Source: Bacillus zhangzhouensis (GTDB lineage: Bacteria > Bacillota > Bacilli > Bacillales > Bacillaceae). Taken from it: a stretch of DNA of 64,000 bases. A program made the position numbers and the translations under genes. The notes below the pieces were generated by a model, which ran no database searches, was not told where the DNA came from, and saw nothing but the letters and a program-made list of their open reading frames with translations. The stretch is taken from the NCBI GenBank assembly GCA_025809375.1, contig CP099514.1, positions 1,302,001 to 1,366,000 of the forward strand, read 5' to 3'. Below, one piece after another: positions 1 through 9,081 of this stretch. How positions within the stretch are numbered: the stretch's first letter is position 1; each line of letters starts with the position of its first letter.

Positions 1-105
1 AATGAAGAAAAATTAAACGAAATGAGCCGTTTAACAAAAGAACTTGGAGTACCAGATGCGGCTGGACGTTTATATAATGTATTAAAAGAAATGACGACTA
101 CATGA
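1..105 (+). CDS. murG: MurG C-terminal end (partial)
   Basis: The first 34 codons form an open frame that runs in from the left edge and ends with TGA. The encoded tail includes [18 protein letters not shown], which fits the C-terminal helix of MurG, the UDP-GlcNAc:lipid I transferase that makes lipid II on the inner face of the membrane. Placement directly before murB supports this, because murG-murB-divIB is the usual Bacillus order. Only the tail is visible, so catalytic residues cannot be checked. Confidence 0.8.
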   Translation, partial: NEEKLNEMSRLTKELGVPDAAGRLYNVLKEMTTT

Positions 106-136
106 TGGAATGATATTAGGTAAGGCGGAGGGTAAT

Positions 137-1048
137 ATGGAGAACTTGAAGAATGAATTATTAGAAGCGCAAGTCGGTAAAGTGCTTGAAAATGAGCCGC
201 TTGCAAATCATACGACAATGAAAATAGGCGGACCGGCAGATTTATTGATCGTTCCTAAAGATATCGCTGCAGTTAAAACGATCATGGATCAGATAAAAAA
301 ACACCATGCGAATTGGACGGTTATTGGGAGAGGATCGAATTTACTCGTACTTGATAAGGGAATACGTGGTGTCGTCCTGAAGTTAGGCGCTGGACTTGAT
401 CACCTAACTGTAAATGATGAAGAAATTACAGTTGGCGGCGGCTATTCTGTTGTAAGGCTTGCAACGTTTCTTAGTAAGCAAGGTCTTTCAGGGCTGGAAT
501 TTGCAGCTGGTATTCCAGGGTCTATTGGCGGCGCTGTTTATATGAACGCAGGTGCGCACGGATCTGATATCAGTAAGATTCTTGTGAAAGCGAGAATCTT
601 ATTTGAAGATGGAAGCATCGAGTGGCTAACAAATGAGCAGATGAACTTTAGCTATCGAACGTCCGTTCTTCAAAAGGAACGACCAGGCATTGTTCTCGAG
701 GCCGTGTTTAAGCTCAAACAGGATGATCGGGAGAAAATCACAAAGAAAATGCAGCAAAATAAAGACTATCGTAAGGAAACACAGCCTTATAATCGACCAT
801 GTGCCGGAAGTATTTTTCGAAATCCGCTGCCTGAATATGCAGGAGAGCTTGTAGAAAAAGCGAATTTAAAAGGGTACCAAATTGGCGGAGCTAGAATCTC
901 TGATATGCATGGCAACTTTATAGTGAACGCTGGTGGCGCTACTGCTCAAGACGTGCTGGACTTAATACAGTACATCCAAAAGAAAATTAAAGATGACTAC
1001 AATGTAGATATGCATACAGAAGTCGAAATTATCGGTGAAGCAAATTAA
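137..1048 (+). CDS. murB: UDP-N-acetylenolpyruvoylglucosamine reductase MurB
   Basis: MurB is a cytoplasmic FAD enzyme that reduces UDP-GlcNAc-enolpyruvate to UDP-MurNAc with NADPH in peptidoglycan synthesis. The N-terminal PCMH-type FAD domain carries GRGSNLL near residues 64-70 and [16 protein letters not shown] near 125-140. The conserved [11 protein letters not shown] segment holds the probable proton-donor serine, residue 225. The frame stays open to a codon at 110, but ATG 137 is preferred: GGCGGAGGG sits just upstream and the product is then 303 residues starting MENLKNELL, as in B. subtilis. The gene follows murG by 31 bases and ends before a strong hairpin at 1081-1114. Confidence 0.96.
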   Translation: MENLKNELLEAQVGKVLENEPLANHTTMKIGGPADLLIVPKDIAAVKTIMDQIKKHHANWTVIGRGSNLLVLDKGIRGVVLKLGAGLDHLTVNDEEITVGGGYSVVRLATFLSKQGLSGLEFAAGIPGSIGGAVYMNAGAHGSDISKILVKARILFEDGSIEWLTNEQMNFSYRTSVLQKERPGIVLEAVFKLKQDDREKITKKMQQNKDYRKETQPYNRPCAGSIFRNPLPEYAGELVEKANLKGYQIGGARISDMHGNFIVNAGGATAQDVLDLIQYIQKKIKDDYNVDMHTEVEIIGEAN

Positions 1049-1080
1049 AAGCTAGTTTTTATGAATGATGGCATCACAGG

Positions 1081-1114
1081 AAAACAAACGGCATGAGAGA
1101 ATGCCGTTTGTTTT
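1081..1114 (+). terminator. Hairpin terminator after murB
   Basis: A perfect 14-bp inverted repeat (arms AAAACAAACGGCAT and ATGCCGTTTGTTTT) encloses a 6-base loop, GAGAGA. The A-rich left end and T-rich right end fit an intrinsic terminator, possibly active in both directions. It separates murB from divIB. Confidence 0.75.
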
Positions 1115-1175
1115 CTCATCAAAATGATGACCCAAAGGTGTGGACAAGCAGCTTTGAATGGGGTGAAGAATATAT

Positions 1176-1955
1176 ATGCGGCCTGATCATGAAAATGAAA
1201 AGATCGTCAATATAGAAGAACGAATTCCTAAAATTAAAGAACAAAGGAAGCAGAAAGCGAATCGGAGACTAATCTCTTTTATTCTACTGTTTTTTATCAT
1301 GGTTTTAATCATTATTTATTTGCAGACACCAATCAGTAAGATTTCTTCTTTAACTATTACGGGTAACGAGCATGTTCCTGCAAAACAGCTTGTGAAGCTT
1401 TCGCAAATTAAAGAAGGCGAAACAGAGTTTTGGAATTTAAATAAAGATTTAACAGCAGATCATATTAAGCAAAACAAACTGATTAAAAGTGTCAGTATCA
1501 AAAAACATTTTCCAAATAAGGTTAGTATTGCTGTCAAAGAATATGCCAATATTGCGTATCTTCAAAAGGGAAATCTATACTATGAGCTTCTTGAAAATGG
1601 GACAGCATTACCAGAAGAAGTCACACCAAGTCATGCAGGACCTATTTTTGTTAATTGGGACAATAAAGAGAAGCTGAAGCAAACTGTTAAATCTTTAAAT
1701 AAGCTGCCAGCCTCTATTCAGGAACTCATCTCAGAAATATATTATGTGCCGACAAGCTCAAACCAGTGGCTCGTTAAATTTTATATGAATGACGGGAACA
1801 ACGTGATTGCATCAATTAAAACATTCGCCAATAAAATGAGAACCTATCCTGCCATTGTAAAAGAACTTTCACCCTCTGAAAAAGGCACAATCCATATGGA
1901 AGTCGCGACGTATTTTGAAGCGTTTAAATCTAAGAAAAAGGAAGATGAACGTTGA
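1176..1955 (+). CDS. divIB: Cell-division protein DivIB (FtsQ family)
   Basis: DivIB is a bitopic divisome protein that forms a complex with FtsL and DivIC at the septum. The 259-residue product has a charged cytoplasmic N-terminus (VNIEERIPKIKEQRKQK). One membrane segment follows at about residues 33-50 (LISFILLFFIMVLIIIYL). Next come a POTRA domain beginning near SSLTITGNEHV, an extracellular beta domain ending near EVATYFEAF, and a charged tail. Length and sequence match B. subtilis DivIB (about 263 residues). Start ATG 1176 has GGGGTGAAG upstream. The stop overlaps the TTG start of ylxW. Confidence 0.95.
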   Translation: MRPDHENEKIVNIEERIPKIKEQRKQKANRRLISFILLFFIMVLIIIYLQTPISKISSLTITGNEHVPAKQLVKLSQIKEGETEFWNLNKDLTADHIKQNKLIKSVSIKKHFPNKVSIAVKEYANIAYLQKGNLYYELLENGTALPEEVTPSHAGPIFVNWDNKEKLKQTVKSLNKLPASIQELISEIYYVPTSSNQWLVKFYMNDGNNVIASIKTFANKMRTYPAIVKELSPSEKGTIHMEVATYFEAFKSKKKEDER

Positions 1956-2641
1956 GAGGCAAAACCGTTATATTCTCAATTGTAATGCTTGTTCTTGGTT
2001 TTCTCATTTCTTTTTCATACCAATATACTAAGCAGCATCAGGCAGATGTCATTCGAACAGAGCAATGGAAAAAAGAATACTCCTTGAAAAGTCAGCTGAC
2101 AAAGCAAGAAAAGGCGAATCAGAAACTTGAAAAAGAATTATACAGCCTTCAATCACTCGTTCAGGCCACTGAATCCAATTTGAAAAATGAAAAAGAGCAG
2201 TATTTCAATGTATTGGAAGATGTTGAGAAATACAGGATGTTTACAGGAGAGATCGGTGTAAAAGGAAAAGGGGTAAAAGTATCTCTTGAAGATGCATCTT
2301 ATGTCCCGAGTGGACAAAATGTCAATAATTACATTGTTCATGAAAGCCACATTTTTCATGTGATAAACGAACTGTTTATATCAGGGGCCTCTGCCATATC
2401 TATTAATGGGCAGAGAATTACACACCAATCATACATACATTGTAACGGCCCAGTTGTGACAGTTGACGGTGTTCAGCATCCAGCGCCGTTTGTTATTTCT
2501 GCTATCGGTGATCCGGCTGTGTTAATACCTGCATTAAATATTGCAGGAGGAGTGGTCGATCAGCTGACAAGTGATCATATTTCGATGACGATTGAAAAAA
2601 AGGATATTCGTATGAATCCTCTGTTAAAACACAAAGATTAA
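1952..2641 (+). CDS. ylxW: YlxW, DUF881 family protein
   Basis: This is a 229-residue DUF881 protein. An N-terminal signal/anchor helix (about residues 5-22) is followed by a coiled coil (about 35-85) rich in Lys, Glu and Gln, then an extracytoplasmic globular domain. The start is TTG at 1952, which overlaps the divIB stop; AAGGAAGATG upstream supplies the ribosome site. Translational coupling with divIB is likely. The molecular role of this family is not established. Its fixed place between divIB and ylxX-sbp suggests an envelope or division link, which is inference. Confidence 0.88.
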   Translation: MRGKTVIFSIVMLVLGFLISFSYQYTKQHQADVIRTEQWKKEYSLKSQLTKQEKANQKLEKELYSLQSLVQATESNLKNEKEQYFNVLEDVEKYRMFTGEIGVKGKGVKVSLEDASYVPSGQNVNNYIVHESHIFHVINELFISGASAISINGQRITHQSYIHCNGPVVTVDGVQHPAPFVISAIGDPAVLIPALNIAGGVVDQLTSDHISMTIEKKDIRMNPLLKHKD

Positions 2642-2661
2642 AAGTGAAAAGGTGAGTGGTG

Positions 2662-3387
2662 TTGAGGAAAAAGAAGCCTTTACTTAGTTTGACAGCCTTA
2701 ATGGTGATATTCGGCATTATGGTCTCTATCCAATTTAACTCATTACAAAAGCCCAAAGTTCGTGATACTCGCGATGTGTGGGAGCTCAGAGAGGATTTAT
2801 CTGCATCTAAAAGTAAAGAATTGGATTTAATGCGAGAAATTGATAAATATGATGAAATGCTGAAAAAGTATGGTCATCAAGGAGATCAATCAAAAGAAGC
2901 TCAACTAACAAAAACATTAAAAGATTTAAAAGAAAAGGCTGGTTTTACAGAAGTGACAGGGGAGGGAATTGAAGTTGACATCTCTCAGCTCTTCTCCAAG
3001 GATCTGACCGGAGAAGAAGTAAAAAATATCCCGCCTGATCTCCTGAAAAAGCTAATCAACGAAGCCAATATGTATGGGGCAAAGCATATTTCCATTAATG
3101 ACCACCGTGTGATTAATACAAGTGTGATTCGAGATATTAATGGCACGACAAAAATGGATGGCTACAGCTTAGATGGTGATGAATTGACCATCAAGATGAT
3201 CAGCGACCAGGCTGACAAATTATACAGCCGTTTAAATGTATCAGATATTAGTGATTTGTTTGCTCAAGAAAATTTCAGCTTGAGTATTAGCCAGCCGAAA
3301 CAACAAATTCAATTAAAGGCATATGACGGTGCGATTCAGTTAAATGAGTTGAAGCCTCTTGACGATGTAAAGGAGGGCAAATTTTAA
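2662..3387 (+). CDS. ylxX: YlxX, DUF881 family protein
   Basis: This is a paralogue of the preceding ylxW product, again DUF881. It has an N-terminal hydrophobic helix (LLSLTALMVIFGIMVSIQF), a short coiled coil near residues 40-75, and an extracellular domain containing GEGIEVDIS and KHISINDHRVI. TTG 2662 is preferred because AAGGTGA lies about 7 bases upstream; GTG codons at 2656 and 2659 are in frame but too close to that site. The end overlaps the sbp start as TAATG. Function is unknown. Confidence 0.85.
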   Translation: MRKKKPLLSLTALMVIFGIMVSIQFNSLQKPKVRDTRDVWELREDLSASKSKELDLMREIDKYDEMLKKYGHQGDQSKEAQLTKTLKDLKEKAGFTEVTGEGIEVDISQLFSKDLTGEEVKNIPPDLLKKLINEANMYGAKHISINDHRVINTSVIRDINGTTKMDGYSLDGDELTIKMISDQADKLYSRLNVSDISDLFAQENFSLSISQPKQQIQLKAYDGAIQLNELKPLDDVKEGKF

Positions 3388-3755
3388 TGTGGCTTCCTGT
3401 ACTTGGTTTAATCATAGGAGTTGCGATCGGTTTCCTAACAAATTTTACGATACCGAATGAGTATTCTAATTATCTTTCCCTCGCTGTACTTGCTGCGCTT
3501 GATACATTGATTGGTGGAATCAGGGCACATCTGCAAGGAGCATACGATGAACTGGTGTTTGTATCAGGCTTCTTCTTTAATATTATACTTGCAATAAGTT
3601 TAGCTTTTCTGGGCGTCCATCTTGGTGTAGACTTGTACTTAGTCGGAATGTTTGCGTTCGGTGTTAGATTGTTTCAAAATATAGCAGTTATTCGAAGAAT
3701 TCTACTAACAAAATGGACAATTTCTAGAGAAAAAAAGAAAAAAAGTGAGTCATAA
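3387..3755 (+). CDS. sbp: Small basic membrane protein Sbp (DUF1290)
   Basis: This 122-residue protein has three predicted membrane helices (about residues 3-20, 27-45, 55-80 and a shorter fourth hydrophobic stretch to 100) and a Lys-rich cytoplasmic tail ending KKKKSES. It corresponds to the small basic protein found between ylxX and ftsA in B. subtilis. GGAGGGCAAATTTTA supplies the ribosome site inside the end of ylxX, so translation is probably coupled. Function is unknown. Confidence 0.88.
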   Translation: MWLPVLGLIIGVAIGFLTNFTIPNEYSNYLSLAVLAALDTLIGGIRAHLQGAYDELVFVSGFFFNIILAISLAFLGVHLGVDLYLVGMFAFGVRLFQNIAVIRRILLTKWTISREKKKKSES

Positions 3756-3853
3756 AAAAGGATATACATATGATGTAACGAATATTTTCAGTAATCCTAA
3801 TAAAAAATGTTGATTTTTTAAGTTTTGTTACACACTTGTAAAAACTCATTCAT

Positions 3854-3881
3854 TGTATTGTTGTTCAGCAAATAATAGAAT
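3854..3881 (+). promoter_or_regulatory. Possible ftsAZ promoter
   Basis: The 159-base gap between sbp and ftsA is AT-rich and holds a plausible sigma-A-like pair, TTGTAT and TAGAAT, separated by 16 bases. B. subtilis ftsAZ is known to have several promoters here, including a sigma-H one. I could not recognise a convincing sigma-H site by eye, so this placement is tentative. Confidence 0.3.
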
Positions 3882-3914
3882 AGAAAGTATTGATATGTGA
3901 GGAGGTGCCATAGA

Positions 3915-5237
3915 ATGAACAACAATGAAATTTACGTCAGCCTTGACATCGGTACATCCAATATAAAAGTCATTGTCGGAGAAATGGCGGATGATTCGCT
4001 TAACATTATAGGTGTTGGAAATGTCCCTTCAGAAGGGTTAAAAAAAGGATCGATTGTTGATATAGATGAGACAGTTCATTCTATTAGACAAGCATTTGAA
4101 CAGGCTGAAAGAATGGTAGGTTTTCCTTTACAAAAGGCGATTGTCGGAATTAATGGAAACCACATTCATATTCAAAATACGAGCGGCGTGGTCGCAGTAT
4201 CTAGTGAAAACAAAGAAATACATGCTGAAGATGTCAGACGTGTCTTAGATGCAGCACAAGTAGTATCTATTCCTCAAGAACATCTCGTCGTAGACGTCAT
4301 TCCGAGACAATTTATCGTCGACGGAAGAGATGAGATCACTGATCCGAAAAAAATGCTTGGTGTTCGGCTAGAGGTGGATGGATCGTTAATTACAGGCTCG
4401 AAAACGATTCTACATAACTGGCTCCGATGTGTAGAAAGAGCTGGAATTGAAATTATGGATATTTGCTTGCAGCCGCTCGCATCGGGTTCAGCAGCATTAT
4501 CGAAAGATGAAAAAAATCTAGGGGTAGCTCTCGTCGATATTGGCGGCGGGTCTACAACGATTTCCGTATTTGAAAACGGGCATCTCTATTCTACTCACAG
4601 TATCCCTTTGGGCGGAGAGAACATTACAAAAGATTTGTCTATAGGACTTAGAACTTCTACTGAAGAAGCTGAACGAATCAAAAAACAATTTGGACATGCG
4701 TTTTATGATGAGGCATCGTCTGATGAAACATTTGAAGTTTCTGTCATTGGTACGGATCAGAAACAGACGTATACACAGCTTGAAGCGGCTAATATTATCG
4801 AGGCGCGGCTGGAAGAAATCTTGCTCTTTGTGGCAGAGGAATTAAGAAATATGGGTGTCCGTGATTTGCCTGGCGGATTCGTTCTAACAGGTGGACAGGC
4901 AGCTATTCCAGGTATCCTTTCTCTTGCACAAACGGTCTTGCAAAACAATGTTAGAATTGCAAGTCCGAATTATATTGGGGTGAGAGAGCCTCAGTATATG
5001 ACAGGAGTCGGTCTGATCCACTTTGCTTATCGCAATGCAAAGATTCAGGGTAGACAGGTTGGATTCCAAATGCCGGATGAGGCGTTTCATGAAGTAGGCG
5101 CATCCATGGAGCCGGTTTCTTCTGCACCACAAGTGAAAGAAGCGCAGCCAAGACCGAAAGTAAAACAAAAAGCACAAGAAGAGACAAATAAAAAACCGGG
5201 CAAAATGAAAAAACTATTTAATATGTTCTGGGAATAG
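3915..5237 (+). CDS. ftsA: Cell-division protein FtsA
   Basis: FtsA is an actin-like ATPase that tethers FtsZ filaments to the membrane at the division site. The 440-residue product has phosphate motif DIGTSN (about residues 10-15), a second motif VDIGGGSTT near 210, and the SHS2/1C domain between them. A C-terminal amphipathic helix (KMKKLFNMFWE) serves as membrane anchor. ATG 3915 is chosen because GGAGGTG lies 8 bases upstream and the N-terminus MNNNEIYVSLDIGTSN matches B. subtilis; an in-frame codon at 3897 lies before the ribosome site. ftsZ follows 33 bases on. Confidence 0.97.
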   Translation: MNNNEIYVSLDIGTSNIKVIVGEMADDSLNIIGVGNVPSEGLKKGSIVDIDETVHSIRQAFEQAERMVGFPLQKAIVGINGNHIHIQNTSGVVAVSSENKEIHAEDVRRVLDAAQVVSIPQEHLVVDVIPRQFIVDGRDEITDPKKMLGVRLEVDGSLITGSKTILHNWLRCVERAGIEIMDICLQPLASGSAALSKDEKNLGVALVDIGGGSTTISVFENGHLYSTHSIPLGGENITKDLSIGLRTSTEEAERIKKQFGHAFYDEASSDETFEVSVIGTDQKQTYTQLEAANIIEARLEEILLFVAEELRNMGVRDLPGGFVLTGGQAAIPGILSLAQTVLQNNVRIASPNYIGVREPQYMTGVGLIHFAYRNAKIQGRQVGFQMPDEAFHEVGASMEPVSSAPQVKEAQPRPKVKQKAQEETNKKPGKMKKLFNMFWE

Positions 5238-5270
5238 AATTAGATTTTCGACGGATTAGGAGGATTCAGC

Positions 5271-6416
5271 ATGTTGGAGTTTGAAACAAATATAGACGGC
5301 CTAGCATCAATTAAAGTAATCGGAGTAGGTGGAGGCGGAAATAACGCAGTCAACCGAATGATCGAAAATGACGTACAAGGTGTCGATTTCATAGCAGTCA
5401 ATACAGATGCACAGGCGTTAAATCTATCAAAAGCGGAAACGAAAATGCAAATCGGTGCTAAGCTGACAAGAGGGCTTGGAGCAGGTGCGAATCCTGAAGT
5501 CGGTAAAAAAGCTGCTGAGGAAAGCAAAGAACAGATTGAAGAAGTATTAAAAGGCGCAGACATGGTCTTTGTTACTGCTGGTATGGGCGGTGGAACTGGT
5601 ACGGGTGCTGCACCTGTCATTGCAAAAATCGCAAAAGATTCTGGTGCATTGACAGTTGGAGTTGTGACTCGTCCTTTCACATTTGAAGGAAGAAAACGTC
5701 AGCTTCAAGCAGTCGAAGGAATTGCTTCTATGAAAGAAGCGGTTGATACATTAATCGTGATTCCAAACGATCGCTTGCTTGAAATTGTTGATAAAAACAC
5801 GCCAATGCTTGAAGCATTTCGTGCAGCAGATAACGTGCTAAGACAAGGTGTTCAAGGGATCTCAGATCTTATTGCCACGCCAGGTTTAATTAACCTTGAC
5901 TTTGCTGACGTGAAAACGATCATGTCCAATAAAGGTTCTGCTCTTATGGGTATTGGTGTCGCAACAGGTGAAAATCGTGCCGCTGAAGCTGCGAAGAAAG
6001 CTATTTCTTCACCACTTCTGGAAACGGCAATCGACGGTGCACAAGGTGTCATTATGAATATTACTGGTGGTACAAACCTAAGCCTTTATGAGGTACAAGA
6101 AGCAGCGGACATTGTTGCTTCTGCATCTGACGAAGATGTAAACATGATTTTCGGGTCTGTCATTAATGATAACTTGAAGGATGAAATTGTGGTTACCGTC
6201 ATCGCAACTGGATTTATTGAGCAAGAGCCAGAAGTGACAAAACCACAAAGAAATCCATTAGGACAAGGTTTAAAACAAAATCAATCCATTCCTCAAAAGC
6301 GTGAAGTAAAACGTGAGGAACATCAGCAGCCGTCATCTCAGCCGAGACAAAATACACAATCAAGCGATGATACGCTGGATATCCCAACGTTCTTGCGCAA
6401 CCGTAATAAACGCTAA
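5271..6416 (+). CDS. ftsZ: Cell-division tubulin FtsZ
   Basis: FtsZ is the tubulin-like GTPase that polymerises into the Z ring. The 381-residue product has the signature GGGTGTG at residues 106-112 and the T7 synergy loop in the segment [10 protein letters not shown] variable Gln/Pro-rich linker (about 320-365) precedes the C-terminal peptide [16 protein letters not shown], which binds FtsA, SepF and other partners. SD AGGAGG precedes ATG 5271. Long antisense frames under the gene are shadows. A strong terminator follows. Confidence 0.98.
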   Translation: MLEFETNIDGLASIKVIGVGGGGNNAVNRMIENDVQGVDFIAVNTDAQALNLSKAETKMQIGAKLTRGLGAGANPEVGKKAAEESKEQIEEVLKGADMVFVTAGMGGGTGTGAAPVIAKIAKDSGALTVGVVTRPFTFEGRKRQLQAVEGIASMKEAVDTLIVIPNDRLLEIVDKNTPMLEAFRAADNVLRQGVQGISDLIATPGLINLDFADVKTIMSNKGSALMGIGVATGENRAAEAAKKAISSPLLETAIDGAQGVIMNITGGTNLSLYEVQEAADIVASASDEDVNMIFGSVINDNLKDEIVVTVIATGFIEQEPEVTKPQRNPLGQGLKQNQSIPQKREVKREEHQQPSSQPRQNTQSSDDTLDIPTFLRNRNKR

Positions 6417-6429
6417 TTGAGTATCACTC

Positions 6430-6458
6430 ATCCCCTTCCATCGGAAGGGGATTTTTTT
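6430..6458 (+). terminator. ftsZ terminator
   Basis: The arms ATCCCCTTCC and GGAAGGGGAT flank a 3-base loop and are followed by a run of T residues. This is a classic intrinsic terminator that closes the ftsAZ unit. Confidence 0.92.
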
Positions 6459-6586
6459 CATGTCTAACATATAAAATAACCCGTATGCCTACTAATCAAA
6501 CAGTCTTAAAGATGTCTGGATCACTTCATTCAACATATGGATTTCATCTAGATTCATGAAACAATTTCAACAAGAAGACTAGGTGA

Positions 6587-6969
6587 CCTTTTAGCCAAAA
6601 TGAAGGAACAAACAAATATAAAAAAGTGGCGAAGGATGCTGTGTCAAAAGCCAAAAAACAGAAGTTAACAGTTGCTAAAACGCAGTACACAAAAAGATCA
6701 GCTGTCTTATCAGAACTAAGAGCAACGTCTTTAAGAGAAGCAGGAAGCGCTGCTTGCGTATTTACAAAAGGCACAAAAGAAAAAGCGGGTGAAGGATACT
6801 GCAAAATACAACAGAGCTACCGCTTCGAGAGATAGCTAACGGAGCATATGAAGGCTACTGGACAGCTGCTTCTACCGCTAAAGCAAAAGGTGCAGTCATT
6901 GAAGTGATTGAACGGGATGATTTATGGAAATGTTACACGACAAAAGGCTCCAAGCACATGATATATCAA
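6587..6969 (+). pseudogene. Decayed coding remnant between ftsZ and spoIIGA
   Basis: This region has no intact gene. One frame is open from 6587 to 6835 and encodes a Lys/Ala/Thr-rich stretch (for example KKVAKDAVSKAKKQKLTVAK). After its stop, another frame continues from about 6839 to 6971 with GAYEGYWTAASTAKAKGAVI and a tail KCYTTKGSKHMIYQ. The pattern suggests one protein broken by frameshifts. Parts look faintly like bacterial SH3-type repeats, but I cannot name the family. No good ribosome site was found. B. subtilis has bpr at this place; I see no resemblance to it. Whether this is really a pseudogene is uncertain. Confidence 0.35.
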
Positions 6970-6984
6970 TGAAAAATAATCCTT

Positions 6985-7019
6985 AAAAAAAGGCGCGACT
7001 CCTTGGAGTGTGTCTTTTT
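6985..7019 (+). terminator. Hairpin terminator after the remnant
   Basis: An A-run/T-run stem with the inner pairing ACTCC/GGAGT, one bulged G and two G-U pairs lies just downstream of the remnant's last stop and is followed by TTTTTC. It fits an intrinsic terminator left from the decayed gene. The rest of the interval up to 7081 holds nothing I can identify. Confidence 0.55.
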
Positions 7020-7081
7020 CGTTTCGAATAATTATTTGAAAGCTTGTCTGGGAGCACATTCTCTTCCTTTGTGCTCTCATT

Positions 7082-7170
7082 CCTCGACAAAAACAATAAC
7101 AATCCACCAAAAGTTCTCTATCATCCCCAACAAGAATTGACAGACTTCCATCTCATGGCTGTTTTATACT
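7082..7170 (+). promoter_or_regulatory. spoIIG promoter, sigma-A type with 22-bp spacer and 0A-box-like sites
   Basis: TTGACA at 7137-7142 and TATACT at 7165-7170 are separated by 22 bases. The B. subtilis spoIIG promoter is known for this abnormal spacing and for activation by Spo0A~P. A TGTCGAG match (6 of 7 to the 0A box TGTCGAA) lies on the minus strand at 7083-7089, about 90 bases before the predicted start. A weaker TGTCAAT overlaps the -35. Both positions agree with the known arrangement. Confidence 0.75.
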
Positions 7171-7228
7171 GGTACAAACAAGTGCAAGTACTGCTTTGAT
7201 TCTTTGTTTCAGATGAAAGGAGCAGAAG

Positions 7229-8158
7229 GTGGTCATTTATTTAGATGTGATTTGGCTGTTAAACTTTTGTTTTGATCTATTGCTTCTCTTACTCACTGCA
7301 TTTATTCTCAAACGACAAGTAACAAAAAGGCGATATATGTTAGGAGCTCTGATTGGATCGAGCATTGTTCTTTTGCTCTTTACACCATTTGCAATGTTTG
7401 TGTCACACCCTTTAGGCAAATTGCTTTTTTCTGTCTTAATTGTTCTTTCAACTTTTGGATTTCAAAGATTTCGTTCCTTTTTTCAAAACCTGTTTGCCTT
7501 TTACTTTGTCACATTTTTGATGGGAGGAGGCATGATTGGGGTTCATTCGTTTTTACAAACCAATACTGTTATTCAAGACGGGCTGCTGATTTCACAAAAT
7601 GATGGCTTTGGTGATCCCATTAGCTGGCTTTTTGTTTTAACCGGTTTTCCTGCGGTTTGGCTGTTTTCGAAGAAAAGATTAGGAGAGATCGGTGCGAAAA
7701 AAAGACAGTTTGATGAACAAGTACTTGTGGAGATACACATTCACGGAGAGACCATCCGTTTAAATGGACTCGTCGATTCTGGCAATCAGCTGTATGACCC
7801 TATGACGAATACACCTGTTATGATCATTCAGGCCGATCAGCTTATGTCCATTTGCGGGGAGTCATTTATAGAGCTTATGAAGCAGTCTCACCCTGTTGAA
7901 GTGATGCAAAAGCTCGATGATCAATTTCCGCTTCTTGATCGTCTAAGACTTGTTCCATATCGAGCGGTCGGGCATGATCACGGGTTTCTACTATGCTTAA
8001 AACCAGATACAGTCATTATTTATTCAAAAACGCATATGATTCAGCCAGCCAAGTGTTTTGTAGGCATGAGTCTAAGCGGTTTATCAGCAGATCAAGAATT
8101 TCAATCCATCATTCATCCAGATATGTTAGACGGGAAAATCATCCGAGGGGTGTCTTAA
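7229..8158 (+). CDS. spoIIGA: Sporulation sigma-E processing peptidase SpoIIGA
   Basis: SpoIIGA is a membrane aspartic protease that cleaves pro-sigma-E in the mother cell after a forespore signal through SpoIIR. The 309-residue product has about five membrane helices in its first 150 residues. A cytoplasmic protease domain follows, with the active-site motif DSGN; Asp183 is at the same number as in B. subtilis. GTG 7229 is chosen from AAAGGAG upstream and from the N-terminus VIYLDVIWLLNFCFD. sigE follows after 60 bases in the same unit. Confidence 0.95.
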   Translation: MVIYLDVIWLLNFCFDLLLLLLTAFILKRQVTKRRYMLGALIGSSIVLLLFTPFAMFVSHPLGKLLFSVLIVLSTFGFQRFRSFFQNLFAFYFVTFLMGGGMIGVHSFLQTNTVIQDGLLISQNDGFGDPISWLFVLTGFPAVWLFSKKRLGEIGAKKRQFDEQVLVEIHIHGETIRLNGLVDSGNQLYDPMTNTPVMIIQADQLMSICGESFIELMKQSHPVEVMQKLDDQFPLLDRLRLVPYRAVGHDHGFLLCLKPDTVIIYSKTHMIQPAKCFVGMSLSGLSADQEFQSIIHPDMLDGKIIRGVS

Positions 8159-8218
8159 GTTTTGGGTGATGTCTTTTATTCTTACGAGGTCCACTTGACA
8201 TTTAGAAGGGAGAAGAAG

Positions 8219-8938
8219 ATGAAAAAATTAAAATTTAAACTCACTTACTACTGGTATAAACTTCTCATGAAGCTAGGTCTAAAGAGTGATGAGATTTATT
8301 ATATCGGTGGTAGTGAGGCGCTGCCTCCTCCATTATCAAAGGATGAAGAGCAGGAACTGCTTGTCAAATTACCAAAAGGTGATCAAACAGCAAGGGCCAT
8401 TCTGATCGAAAGAAATTTGCGGTTGGTGGTCTACATCGCAAGAAAATTTGAAAACACAGGGATTAATATTGAGGATTTAATTAGTATTGGAACCATTGGG
8501 CTGATTAAGGCAGTCAATACATTTAACCCAGAAAAAAAGATCAAGCTTGCGACATATGCTTCGAGATGTATTGAAAATGAGATTTTGATGTATTTGCGCC
8601 GAAATAATAAAATTCGTTCAGAAGTGTCGTTTGATGAACCACTCAACATTGATTGGGACGGAAATGAACTGCTTTTATCAGACGTACTTGGAACAGATGA
8701 TGATATTATCACGCGTGATATTGAAGCAAATGTAGATAAAAAACTTTTGAAAAAAGCGCTGGAGCAATTAAATGACCGCGAAAAGCAGATCATGGAGCTC
8801 AGGTTCGGCTTGGTCGGCGGTGAAGAAAAAACCCAAAAAGATGTCGCCGACATGCTAGGAATTTCCCAGTCGTATATTTCAAGGCTTGAAAAAAGAATTA
8901 TTAAACGATTACAAAAAGAATTTAACAAAATGGTCTAA
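8219..8938 (+). CDS. sigE: RNA polymerase sigma-E factor precursor
   Basis: Sigma-E directs early mother-cell transcription in sporulation. The 239-residue product begins with the pro-sequence [20 protein letters not shown], which holds the protein at the membrane until SpoIIGA removes about 27-29 residues. Regions 2 ([22 protein letters not shown]) and 4 (helix-turn-helix with [19 protein letters not shown]) are complete. ATG 8219 lies after AAGGGAG. A longer in-frame extension back to 8162 lacks a ribosome site and would bury the pro-sequence, so it was rejected. Confidence 0.97.
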   Translation: MKKLKFKLTYYWYKLLMKLGLKSDEIYYIGGSEALPPPLSKDEEQELLVKLPKGDQTARAILIERNLRLVVYIARKFENTGINIEDLISIGTIGLIKAVNTFNPEKKIKLATYASRCIENEILMYLRRNNKIRSEVSFDEPLNIDWDGNELLLSDVLGTDDDIITRDIEANVDKKLLKKALEQLNDREKQIMELRFGLVGGEEKTQKDVADMLGISQSYISRLEKRIIKRLQKEFNKMV

Positions 8939-9016
8939 AGAAATTTTTTTGAAAGCTCCGTGCCTTTGCTGTCAAAGGAATCAACTTCTTTTCTCATGAT
9001 TCTCATCATCATTCGT

Positions 9017-9045
9017 GCATATTTTTCCATCCCAAGGAGATACTG
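9017..9045 (+). promoter_or_regulatory. Possible forespore (sigma-F/sigma-G) promoter for sigG
   Basis: GCATA at 9017-9021 and GATACTG at 9039-9045 are separated by 17 bases, which resembles the sigma-F/G pattern. B. subtilis sigG is known to be transcribed by sigma-F and then by sigma-G itself. The assignment is by eye only. Confidence 0.4.
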
Positions 9046-9060
9046 AACTTTGTACAACAG

Positions 9061-9075
9061 CTCCTGTAGGGAGGG
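9061..9075 (+). promoter_or_regulatory. Leader hairpin covering the sigG Shine-Dalgarno
   Basis: CTCC at 9061-9064 can pair with GGAG at 9070-9073, inside the GGGAGGG ribosome site, with a 5-base loop TGTAG. The stem would partly hide the site. A leader hairpin that tunes sigG translation is reported for B. subtilis; the equivalence here is inferred. Confidence 0.5.
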
Positions 9076-9081
9076 AAAAAA

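Noticed and set aside
110-136. Longer N-terminus for murB
   Set aside because: Its first codons overlap the ribosome site used by ATG 137, and the shorter form matches known length.
5240-5680. 146-codon minus-strand frame under ftsZ
   Set aside because: It lies fully antisense to ftsZ, has Ser/Pro-rich shadow composition and no ribosome site.
8431-8928. 165-codon minus-strand frame under sigE
   Set aside because: It mirrors the conserved sigE coding sequence; low-complexity Ser/Phe-rich translation is typical of a shadow.
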